DNA of 8,619 nucleotides. Origin: Deltaproteobacteria bacterium. GTDB lineage: Bacteria > Bdellovibrionota_C > UBA2361 > OMII01. The notes below the pieces were generated by a model. It was not told the origin of the DNA. It worked only from the letters and a program-made list of their open reading frames with translations, and searched no databases. Below are positions 1-5,542 of this stretch, piece by piece. The DNA lies in the NCBI GenBank assembly GCA_023262305.1, contig JALRCK010000075.1:1-8619 (forward strand). Direction: 5' to 3'. Position numbers and translations under genes: made by a program. Numbering within the stretch: the first letter of the stretch is position 1; every line of letters starts with the position of its first letter.

Positions 1-986
1 ATGATGTTGAGCAAGAGGCCGCCAAGGATCGCGAAGATGAGTGCTGAAAAGAGTCCGACGTTTTCAGCCCCGGGCAAGCTCGCTTGAGCCGTTGCAGTTG
101 AAGGTCCGCGCTGTCCGGGAAGAGGCGTGACGTCGTCGTCGGGATTGGAATCTATTGCGATAGCTTTAGGTTCGCCTGTTTCGCTCCATCCTTGAGGGGA
201 GACGAGCACGCCTCGGACTCGACGGATCGGCTCGCGGCGGTTCGGATCGCGCTTGAGCGCAATGCGAAGCGCCCCACCATCGAGTGTTGTTTCTTGAGGA
301 GCGGTGTTTGAGATGACGCGAGGATCTTCAGGGAAAAAGGTGATGGTAGATGGAAAAAATTGAGGACCAAGTGGGATGAGTGCGATGACGATCTGATCTT
401 GCTGCTCCTCAACAGCGATCGAGACCCTATTGAGTTGGGCTGGAATCTTCTTTTGCGTCTCAGCGAAGAGGCGCTCGTATTGACCAGGTGCTGATGCCGT
501 CTTTGATATCGGAAGTGTGAGCTCAAGTTGCGCTTCGCCAGGCAAGCACTCGTCTTTGCAGACGAGGTATTGGAGCGAGAGCGTGACGGAGGTTTTCGTC
601 GCGCGGGGCGCGGGCGCTGAGAACGTGGCAGGGAAAGGGATCATCACCTTGTCGTAGCCGTAGTTGACCAACGGTCCGACAGGTATCTTTTCAGGATACG
701 GCCACATCGGCGACGCGACAGCGATCCCTCCAGAAGACTCCCAGGCAAATCGAGGAGCGAGACCTGAGTCTCCGGGGTTTTTCCAGTAGATGTGCCATCC
801 GGGTTCAGGATCAAAGAGGACGCCGAGTGTGAATGTTGAGCCGGGGGTAACAGAGTCTTGATCGGCGATCAGCTTAACAGAGATGTGAGGGCCCTTGCCG
901 ATGCTCTTGTCGCCACAGCCGCAGAGGACGATGAGGGGCGCAATCAAAAGGGAAGCAACGCAGAGAGCGCGAGAGAGATATCGCAT
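1..986 (-). CDS. DsbD/ScsB-like thiol:disulfide interchange protein, N-terminal part (cut at window start)
   Basis: The frame is open from an ATG at 986 to the window edge, giving 328 residues without a stop. Residues 1-24 form an export signal: basic start (R2, R6), a hydrophobic core, then L21-C22-G23-C24, an imperfect lipobox, so the protein may be a lipoprotein anchored at C24. Residues about 30-160 resemble the periplasmic DsbD N-terminal domain: the stretch GWHIYWKNPGDSG (63-75) is a hallmark, and C143 and C147 in VCKDEC are a likely redox pair spaced CxxxC. From about residue 310 a hydrophobic helix ending GGLLLN begins; in the family this is where the electron-carrying membrane domain (NxxPCVFP) starts, so that domain should lie outside the window. 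By family knowledge such proteins pass electrons from cytoplasmic thioredoxin to envelope thiol proteins. No good Shine-Dalgarno precedes the start, which was chosen because it places the signal peptide correctly. The exact subfamily (DsbD, ScsB or other) cannot be decided without the rest. Confidence 0.85.
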   Translation of the reverse strand, partial: MRYLSRALCVASLLIAPLIVLCGCGDKSIGKGPHISVKLIADQDSVTPGSTFTLGVLFDPEPGWHIYWKNPGDSGLAPRFAWESSGGIAVASPMWPYPEKIPVGPLVNYGYDKVMIPFPATFSAPAPRATKTSVTLSLQYLVCKDECLPGEAQLELTLPISKTASAPGQYERLFAETQKKIPAQLNRVSIAVEEQQDQIVIALIPLGPQFFPSTITFFPEDPRVISNTAPQETTLDGGALRIALKRDPNRREPIRRVRGVLVSPQGWSETGEPKAIAIDSNPDDDVTPLPGQRGPSTATAQASLPGAENVGLFSALIFAILGGLLLNI

Positions 987-1044
987 GGTGGATTTGTAGC
1001 AGGATGATGAGAGGAGAGAAATGTTTGTTCTTGTGGATACGACC

Positions 1045-1314
1045 TTAGCTGGTTCGAAGGCGCGCTGTTATTTCGCCAAGGAGGATGTCTACGAACCAAT
1101 TCTTTAAGTTCGGAAATTCGATGCCATTTGGGATGTTCATCCCTTCAAAAACAAATGGGTTAATCCTGAAGAGAGCTTTAACAGCGCCAGCTTTAGGCCC
1201 GAAGGTCGCCACCTCAAACACCATCGACTGAGCAGAGGCTGTAACCTGCTCAACCATACGGTCCTGTCGCTGCTCCTCTTCCCGTGTCGTTCTTTTAGTT
1301 TCAACGCTCAGCAT
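1045..1314 (-). CDS. Small hypothetical protein, 89 aa
   Basis: I do not recognise this protein. An ATG at 1314 opens 89 codons. The N-terminal third is polar and charged (residues 6-25, rich in R, E and Q, probably helical). The remainder is more hydrophobic with a mixed composition typical of a globular protein, including the stretch NPFVFEGMNIPNG in its middle. There is no signal peptide or membrane segment. The start overlaps the end of the preceding minus-strand frame by 7 bases (ATGCTGA), a pattern seen in translational coupling, but no Shine-Dalgarno is visible. It lies just upstream of the DsbD-like gene on the same strand, 58 bases away, so the two could be co-transcribed. It could equally be the tail of a decayed gene whose earlier parts are the frames at 1308-1707. 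Confidence 0.3.
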   Translation of the reverse strand: MLSVETKRTTREEEQRQDRMVEQVTASAQSMVFEVATFGPKAGAVKALFRINPFVFEGMNIPNGIEFPNLKNWFVDILLGEITARLRTS

Positions 1315-1707
1315 GTTGGCGGTAGTTCACTAGCCAGAGTGGAGTAGCTCCATCCCTCTATTTCAGTGATCAGTACCACGCACCTGAGGTGCAGCAAAGG
1401 ATTTTTTGAAACCAAATCATTCCTTAAATCCATTGTTATCAAATGCTTGAGTCGTTGTCCGAGATCCTGACTCCGTCCAAACTGGTGTTTTATGCGCGTC
1501 CGATCAAGAAAAGCTGCGGGTGAGAGCCCCAACCATAGGCCTTGTAAGATATTGGATTAAATCAACTTTCTGCGAATCAAAAAGCCCCCTCTTCGCGTGA
1601 ATAAGAGAAGCAAAACGGGAAACCGCCTCATCGTAACCCTCATAGACGAGGAGTGTTTCGTGCGTGAAACACTCTTGAAGTGGAGAGGTGCGCCCTGGAT
1701 TGGACAA
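1308..1707 (-). pseudogene. Two overlapping frames, possible frameshifted remnant of an unknown gene
   Basis: Two minus-strand frames overlap here. One runs from 1707 (TTG) to 1504, 67 codons. The other runs from about 1532 (TTG) to 1308, 74 codons. The first reads like ordinary protein up to about residue 55 (for example HETLLVYEGYDEAVSRFASL) and then becomes proline/serine-rich before its stop. The second frame is open from just past a stop near 1558 and also reads protein-like (LGLSPAAFLDRTRIKHQFG). Joining them near 1545-1555 by one frameshift would give a single polypeptide of about 135 residues. The first frame also stays open further upstream without a start codon, into the start of the plus-strand GT2 gene, as expected if an older gene was truncated. 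No family was recognised. Chance open frames remain a real alternative. Confidence 0.2.
1651..1674. repeat. Perfect 9-bp inverted repeat with 6-nt spacer, candidate operator or hairpin
   Basis: Left arm GAGTGTTTC (1651-1659) and right arm GAAACACTC (1666-1674) are exact reverse complements around the spacer GTGCGT. One G-U and one A-U pair could lengthen the stem in RNA. Neither side has a T-run, so it is a poor intrinsic terminator. It ends 40 bases before the chosen GT2 start, where a dimeric repressor operator or a 5'-UTR hairpin could act. It also lies within the doubtful minus-strand frame. Confidence 0.5.
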
Positions 1708-1714
1708 TCGTGTG

Positions 1715-3454
1715 ATGATGACTCGACCTTCGTTTTCAATCGTGACGGTCGCTCGTAGCGAGAGCGCGTGCCTGCGTGGCGCGATTGAATCGGTGTTGGC
1801 TCAAGAGGGGTGTGGAGTTGTTGAGCATATCATCGTGGACACCGGATCGCTTGGAGTGGTTGCTTCCCTCGCTCAAGAGTTTCCTCACATCACAGTCGTG
1901 AGCCGCAAGGGCGCCACGATGTCTGAAGCGCTCAACAGCGGGTTCGCAGCCGCAACGGGTGAGATCGCTTCATGTTTGGGCGAGAGTGACCGATATGCGC
2001 GCGGAGCTTTAGCGATCGTTGAGCGAGAGATTCAACGTCATCCAATTGTGATGGGCGCGTGTGGTGTGTGCGACGACCAGGGATCTGTCCTCTCACGAAT
2101 CGATAACATAGAGCGTTCGTGGTTTGACACGATCAAGTACTGGGTGAGCCAATCGGCACCAATTCCCTCTGCGGTTTTCTTTAAGCGCGCGATCCTCTCT
2201 GAGTTGCATATCGAGTCGGAGGAAGTTTTTGACGAAAGTCTCCACTTCGCTATGGACGTTGATCTGTGGCTTCGGCTCCAAGAGGCTCATACGTTCTCGT
2301 TCTCTATTCCCGAGCTTCTTGCCTATCGACCGCAGCGTGAAATGATCGCAAAAGGGGTTGATGGAGTTGCCCAGCAGGCGGAGATGTCCCGGGTGTTTCG
2401 GCGCCACGCTTCACGACGAGTGCAGCCAGAGCAGAACCTTTCGTTTGTTATTCCGGTGACGGGGCTGTTCCGAGATGTTGAGCCACTTCTTGAGCAGATA
2501 TCGGCTCAGACGCTTCCGTCGCTTGAAGTCGTGTTCGTTGATAGTACGGGCGATCGTGATGCGAATAAGGAATTAACGGAGAAGGTCCGCGAGTGTGCGG
2601 TTCGCCACCGAAACATCGCATTTCAATGTGTATCACTCGCGGATGATTCCGGACGGACGATGGCTGCCGCGTACGACGCGGGGGTTCGAAGCGCCCGTTC
2701 TCACATCGTTACCTGCCTCGCTCCGGAACGGACTCTTCCCGTCAACTTTGCCTCAGAGGTGTTCCGATGTTTTTCTAAAGATGAGATCGGAATCCTTTTA
2801 CCAAGCCTCGACAAGGCAACAAGCTCCAAGCTCTTCGTTGAAAAGTTCGGAACACATGTTTTCAATCCCGCGGGGCCTTTTAACCTTCCGGCTCGTCCGC
2901 AGATTGAGTGTGTCGTGCGCAAGCTCGCGTGGATCGATAGTGGAGGTTTCTCTCTCCATGACAGATTTCCTGAGCTTGAGTTTAGCATGAAACGACTCCT
3001 CGTGATGTTGGCGCACAAGGCGTGGCGAATCGTGCAAGAGCCGCTGCTCTCTCCGCTGTCTCGTGAAGATGGTCGCGCTGAAGAGCCGTTCCGGCTCTAT
3101 GAGAACTCTGTGGTTGTAGACGAGCTTGCTCGAGAGCTTCGCCGAAATCCGTTCTCCGTCTTAAGGGCAAAGACTGGTTATGGGTTGGTGCTGCCGGATG
3201 ATCTTTGGCAAGCGGCTCAGGCTGTCATGCGATCGATGCCTAGTGATGGGAACGCGACGCTCGTTGACTTGGCGAGCGATGACCTACGAGAGGTCGCCGA
3301 AAATAATCCAACCTACGGACCGGTATTGTTTTTCCTCGCTGAGGCGCTCATGCGCGAGGGGAAAGTCGAGGACGCCAATCGGGTGCGTTCTCGGTGGCGG
3401 GAGGTGCATGAGGGAGAGAAGAGCTCTTCTCTGTATGGAGGCATATCGAAATAG
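1715..3454 (+). CDS. Protein with two tandem GT2-like glycosyltransferase domains
   Basis: The product is 579 residues from the ATG at 1715. The first domain (about 5-110) follows the GT2 GT-A pattern: FSIVTVARSE, IESVLAQ, the nucleotide-binding Asp in IIVDTGS (D42), then ALNSGFAAATGEI. The second (about 240-350) repeats it: LSFVIPVTG, LEQISAQTLPSLEVVFVDS, then a Gly/Ala helix before LAPER. GT2 enzymes transfer a sugar from a nucleotide-sugar donor to glycans or lipids at the cytoplasmic membrane face. The metal-binding DxD region is altered in both halves: the expected LNSDD is LGESD in domain 1, keeping only D92, and LAPER in domain 2. Activity is therefore uncertain, and one half may be non-catalytic. 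Residues about 525-565 (NPTYGPVLFFLAEALMREGK) look like a TPR-type helix pair. No membrane segment is visible. In-frame GTG (1688) and TTG (1700) could extend it; GGAGAGG at 1682-1688 would fit the TTG best. ATG 1715 puts the domain at the usual distance from the N-terminus. The GT90 gene follows after 12 bases. Confidence 0.85.
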   Translation: MMTRPSFSIVTVARSESACLRGAIESVLAQEGCGVVEHIIVDTGSLGVVASLAQEFPHITVVSRKGATMSEALNSGFAAATGEIASCLGESDRYARGALAIVEREIQRHPIVMGACGVCDDQGSVLSRIDNIERSWFDTIKYWVSQSAPIPSAVFFKRAILSELHIESEEVFDESLHFAMDVDLWLRLQEAHTFSFSIPELLAYRPQREMIAKGVDGVAQQAEMSRVFRRHASRRVQPEQNLSFVIPVTGLFRDVEPLLEQISAQTLPSLEVVFVDSTGDRDANKELTEKVRECAVRHRNIAFQCVSLADDSGRTMAAAYDAGVRSARSHIVTCLAPERTLPVNFASEVFRCFSKDEIGILLPSLDKATSSKLFVEKFGTHVFNPAGPFNLPARPQIECVVRKLAWIDSGGFSLHDRFPELEFSMKRLLVMLAHKAWRIVQEPLLSPLSREDGRAEEPFRLYENSVVVDELARELRRNPFSVLRAKTGYGLVLPDDLWQAAQAVMRSMPSDGNATLVDLASDDLREVAENNPTYGPVLFFLAEALMREGKVEDANRVRSRWREVHEGEKSSSLYGGISK

Positions 3455-3466
3455 GCTTGTGACGCA

Positions 3467-4537
3467 ATGATTGAGGTTGAGCAGTTCGACAATGAGGCAC
3501 CTGCGCCGCTCGTTCTCGAGGACGACAGCCTCTTGCTCTGCAATGAGCCCCCCTCGCGCTTCTGGATGCATTCCGGATACAAGGAGCAGGATGTCCACCG
3601 TCTCTGCTCCGAGATCAATAAAGAGTGGATGTTTGCCATGGTCACCTTTCATGGTGAGGGGAAGCTTTCTTTCTCTGTTAGCCAGAGAACGTGGGATCGT
3701 GGAGAGGGACACTATCCAGTTGTGATGGAGCTCTTTAGGGCGGTTGCGAACGATCCTCGACTCGTTAATGCGCGTGGAAGTTTGGTCGTATGGCTTGAGG
3801 ATGGCATGTGGGATTGGTGTCAGCCGTTCTCACGACGTGCTCCGATCATTGCATTTGGCAGAAATGTTCGAGACTCAACTACCTTCTTGATGCCAGATCC
3901 GGCATTTATTGGAGCCTTGGGATATTCTTTAGACCGAAAGCAAGCGGAGCGGTTCGCTGCACAGATCGGGTGGAGCCATCGACGTCCGACGATATTCTGG
4001 CGTGGTGCAGCTACTGGGATCGGGATAGAGGGGTCTGAGTGGCCACAGACGGCGCGATCTAAGCTTGTTCTGGCAGCGAAGAAGATCGGCGATCGGGGAG
4101 TTGTCGATGCTAAGATCACTCGAATAGGACACCTTCCAGCTGAGGCCAAAGAGATTCTCCTGCGCGAAGGGGTTGTTGATGATGAGGTTCCGTTCGATAC
4201 GTTCTTCAATTTCAAGTACGTTGTTGACGCTGATGGTTACCACTGTGCGTGGAAGTCGCTCTACTTGAAGTTGATGATGGGGTCCGTGGTGCTCAAGATG
4301 GATAGCCCCTTCGAGCAGTGGTATCACCGAAACCTTATGCCGTGGCGACACTATATTCCGTTGTCGAGCGATCTTAAGGAGCTCAAAGAGGTTCATCAGT
4401 GGCTCCTCAATCACGATGAGGCCGCTCAAGAGATCTCCCGAGCAGGCGCTACCTTTATCTCGAAGGTGAACTTAGAGTCTGCATTGGATGGCATGGTGAT
4501 GACCGTCGAAAACATCCTTGGGGCTTGGCGAGAATAG
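3467..4537 (+). CDS. GT90 family (CAP10/Rumi-like) glycosyltransferase
   Basis: The product is 356 residues. The C-terminal half carries the CAP10/GT90 signature. There is WRGAATG at 178-184. KYVVDADGYHCAW (250-262) precedes a helix and the strand GSVVLK (272-277). QWYHRNLMPWRHYIPL (284-299) is followed by a helical segment with HDEAAQEISRAG near the end. In eukaryotes this family includes protein O-glucosyl/xylosyltransferases (Rumi/POGLUT1) and the fungal capsule protein CAP10. Bacterial members (LPS-type A proteins) are usually tied to lipopolysaccharide or capsule sugars; that role is inferred here from family and context. No signal peptide or membrane helix is seen, so a cytoplasmic enzyme is likely. 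The N-terminal 100 residues are less conserved. The start ATG lies 12 bases past the stop of the GT2 gene, implying co-transcription; only a weak AGG (3453-3455) precedes it. Donor and acceptor cannot be read from the sequence. Confidence 0.88.
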   Translation: MIEVEQFDNEAPAPLVLEDDSLLLCNEPPSRFWMHSGYKEQDVHRLCSEINKEWMFAMVTFHGEGKLSFSVSQRTWDRGEGHYPVVMELFRAVANDPRLVNARGSLVVWLEDGMWDWCQPFSRRAPIIAFGRNVRDSTTFLMPDPAFIGALGYSLDRKQAERFAAQIGWSHRRPTIFWRGAATGIGIEGSEWPQTARSKLVLAAKKIGDRGVVDAKITRIGHLPAEAKEILLREGVVDDEVPFDTFFNFKYVVDADGYHCAWKSLYLKLMMGSVVLKMDSPFEQWYHRNLMPWRHYIPLSSDLKELKEVHQWLLNHDEAAQEISRAGATFISKVNLESALDGMVMTVENILGAWRE

Positions 4538-4544
4538 TTTTAGC

Positions 4545-4622
4545 CCTTAAATCACTGTATTTTAAGGTACTTGAGCAGGGCGAGCCGGGATGGTTCTAAC
4601 GGCCGCGGGTCTCTGGTCCCTG
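4545..4622 (+). other. Weak dyads in the GT90-rpmH gap
   Basis: Just after the GT90 stop, CCTTAAA (4545-4551) and TTTAAGG (4561-4567) can pair around a 9-nt loop. Further on, CAGGG (4576-4580) can pair with CCCTG (4618-4622), enclosing a second short stem GCCG/CGGC (4584-4587 with 4600-4603). None is followed by a T-run, so I do not call an intrinsic terminator. They could mark the 3' end of the glycosyltransferase transcript or mean nothing. All lie upstream of the promoter proposed for rpmH. Confidence 0.2.
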
Positions 4623-4625
4623 TGG

Positions 4626-4654
4626 TTGACCTTGTTGTTGAAAGCTTCTAAACT
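4626..4654 (+). promoter_or_regulatory. Sigma70-like promoter for the rpmH-rnpA-yidD-yidC-mnmE cluster
   Basis: TTGACC (4626-4631, five of six matches to TTGACA) is followed after 17 bases by TAAACT (4649-4654, four of six matches to TATAAT). Transcription would start near 4661, giving a leader of about 23 nt before the rpmH ATG. Strong promoters at this position are usual for rpmH. This one could drive all five downstream genes. Confidence 0.55.
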
Positions 4655-4683
4655 GCCCGCTTCATGTAGTAGGTAGTTACACT

Positions 4684-4845
4684 ATGAAACGCACGTATAA
4701 ACCAAGCAAAAAGAGTCGTCACTCGACTCACGGCTTTAGAAAGAGAATGGCGACCAAGGGAGGACGAAAGGTCCTTAACGCTCGCCGTGCCCGTGGTCGC
4801 AAGAGAATCTCGGTAACTTCGCCGCGCAAGGGACACTATAGATAG
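4684..4845 (+). CDS. rpmH: Large ribosomal subunit protein L34 (bL34)
   Basis: The 53-residue basic protein starts MKRTYKPSK and contains [17 protein letters not shown] and [11 protein letters not shown], the full L34 signature. It binds 23S rRNA in the large subunit. Most bL34 proteins are 44-50 residues; here the extra length is a C-terminal extension, TSPRKGHYR. It is too short for many ORF callers but unmistakable. A weak AGG (4671-4673 region) lies before the ATG. The stop codon falls inside a 24-bp tandem duplication that also contains the candidate rnpA starts, so expression of the two genes may be coupled. Confidence 0.98.
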   Translation: MKRTYKPSKKSRHSTHGFRKRMATKGGRKVLNARRARGRKRISVTSPRKGHYR

Positions 4846-4888
4846 TTCACCACTGAAGTTGGGCGATAGTTCATCACTAAAGTTGGGT
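4841..4888 (+). repeat. 24-bp tandem duplication across the rpmH stop and rnpA start
   Basis: Copy 1 (4841-4864) and copy 2 (4865-4888) match at 21 of 24 positions, differing only at unit positions 10, 15 and 24, all transitions. Each copy begins GATAGTTCA and ends AAGTTGGG plus C or T. Because 24 is a multiple of three, copy 2 repeats the rpmH-frame TAG (4867-4869) and an rnpA-frame TTG (4883-4885, matching 4859-4861). Read in the rnpA frame the unit gives the repeated peptide LKLG. Confidence 0.9.
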
Positions 4889-5230
4889 CCAAGCGCCCGG
4901 CTTCGAAGACGATCAGATATTGAGCGGTGTCAGAAAAAAGGGAGTAAGCTCTACTCCAAGCATTTTCTTTTGCTGGTGTTACCATCCGACACGAACGAAA
5001 GTCGCCTCGCAATCGCTGTAACAACGAAGATAGAAAAGCGCGCAACGCGTCGAAACAAGATTAAGCGCAGAATTAGGGAGATCTTTAGGGCTATTCGTCC
5101 TAACCTCAAGCCGCCGATCGATATCGTCGTGGTGGCTCGTCGAGGTGTGCTTGAGTGTGACTTCGATGAGTATAAGCGTGAGCTTGTTGGAACGCTTCGT
5201 GGGCATGGATATCTTCCTAAGCAACAATGA
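4883..5230 (+). CDS. rnpA: Ribonuclease P protein component
   Basis: The product is 115 residues from the TTG at 4883. RnpA binds the catalytic RNA of RNase P and helps it recognise the 5' leader of pre-tRNA. The family pattern is clear: [15 protein letters not shown] at the N-terminus, a beta strand HFLLLVLP, then [29 protein letters not shown], in which residues 53-66 are the conserved RNR helix that contacts the RNA, and finally IVVVARRG. No ATG or GTG is available. Two TTG codons are: 4859 (123 residues) and 4883. I chose the second because family members begin only a few residues before RLRKRxDF, and the upstream eight codons come from a tandem duplication. Neither TTG has a convincing Shine-Dalgarno, so initiation may depend on ribosomes finishing rpmH. 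yidD begins 13 bases after the stop. Confidence 0.95.
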   Translation: MGPSARLRRRSDIERCQKKGSKLYSKHFLLLVLPSDTNESRLAIAVTTKIEKRATRRNKIKRRIREIFRAIRPNLKPPIDIVVVARRGVLECDFDEYKRELVGTLRGHGYLPKQQ

Positions 5231-5232
5231 CC

Positions 5233-5238
5233 AAGGGG
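5233..5238 (+). promoter_or_regulatory. Ribosome binding site deciding the yidD start
   Basis: AAGGGG lies five bases before the ATG at 5244. It supports that start over in-frame GTG codons further upstream, which would run inside rnpA. Confidence 0.6.
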
Positions 5239-5243
5239 TAGGT

Positions 5244-5483
5244 ATGTGTGAGCCTGCTGAGCGACGCCGACAAAAGCGTCTCGTTGCCCAATCGCTCCAT
5301 TGGCTCTACAAAACAACGCTCTCTTGGCTCTTTACTGGTGCATGCCGGTTTCATCCCACCTGTTCAGACTATGCCCTTGAAGCGATTGAGGTTCATGGGT
5401 GGTTTAAGGGGCTTCGTTTAGCCTTTCACAGGGTAGTGCGGTGTCATCCGTACAATCCCGGAGGAATTGACCCTGTGCCTTGA
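5244..5483 (+). CDS. yidD: Membrane protein insertion efficiency factor YidD
   Basis: The product is 79 residues. YidD is a small membrane-associated protein that helps insertion of inner-membrane proteins by YidC/Sec. The family signature is complete: an amphipathic N-terminal helix (about 13-31, ending WLFTG), [16 protein letters not shown] (33-48) with C34 and C40, and [14 protein letters not shown] (66-79) with C67. The ATG at 5244 has a good Shine-Dalgarno and gives the usual length. The frame is open further upstream to GTG 5145, but that would overlap rnpA and add 33 residues with no family likeness. It sits between rnpA and yidC as in many genomes; yidC starts 59 bases later. Confidence 0.97.
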   Translation: MCEPAERRRQKRLVAQSLHWLYKTTLSWLFTGACRFHPTCSDYALEAIEVHGWFKGLRLAFHRVVRCHPYNPGGIDPVP

Positions 5484-5531
5484 CGGTTGGGAGGGGTTCC
5501 CCTACAAATGACGCCACTTCATAACGTACCC

Positions 5532-5537
5532 GAGGAG
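5532..5537 (+). promoter_or_regulatory. Ribosome binding site for the GTG start of yidC
   Basis: GAGGAG lies five bases before the GTG at 5543. It is the best Shine-Dalgarno in the cluster and fixes the non-ATG start, which also places the first membrane helix at the expected distance from the N-terminus. Confidence 0.7.
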
Positions 5538-5542
5538 TCTCC

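Larger units (their letters stand above)
987..1687. other. 700-bp stretch with no confidently recognised gene
   Basis: The only open frames are three short overlapping ones on the minus strand (described separately) and tiny plus-strand frames such as 28 codons from 1021. Nothing resembles a tRNA, a transposase or a direct-repeat array. A perfect inverted repeat lies at 1651-1674. The stretch separates the minus-strand DsbD-like gene from the plus-strand glycosyltransferase pair, so it should contain the promoters for both, but I see no clear -35/-10 pair. One DnaA-box-like 9-mer (TGTGGATAC, 1032-1040, one mismatch to TGTGGATAA) occurs alone and is not evidence of an origin. Confidence 0.5.

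Noticed and set aside
1032..1040. DnaA-box-like 9-mer TGTGGATAC as part of a replication origin near rpmH
   Set aside because: It is a single site with one mismatch, 3.6 kb from rpmH, with no AT-rich unwinding region or dnaA/dnaN nearby.
4584..4622. Possible tRNA fragment (GGTTCTAAC resembling a T-loop)
   Set aside because: There is no acceptor or anticodon stem around it that would complete a cloverleaf.
4684..4882. Thermus-style nesting of rpmH inside a long rnpA
   Set aside because: The rnpA frame contains a TAA near 4814 and a TGA at 4685, so it cannot extend through rpmH.
5145..5243. Longer yidD reading frame starting at GTG 5145
   Set aside because: It overlaps rnpA by most of the extension, the extra residues do not resemble YidD, and ATG 5244 has a good Shine-Dalgarno and gives family length.
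5492..5503. AGGGG-TT-CCCCT palindrome between yidD and yidC as a terminator
   Set aside because: The loop of two bases is too tight, there is no T-run, and yidC follows closely in the same operon.
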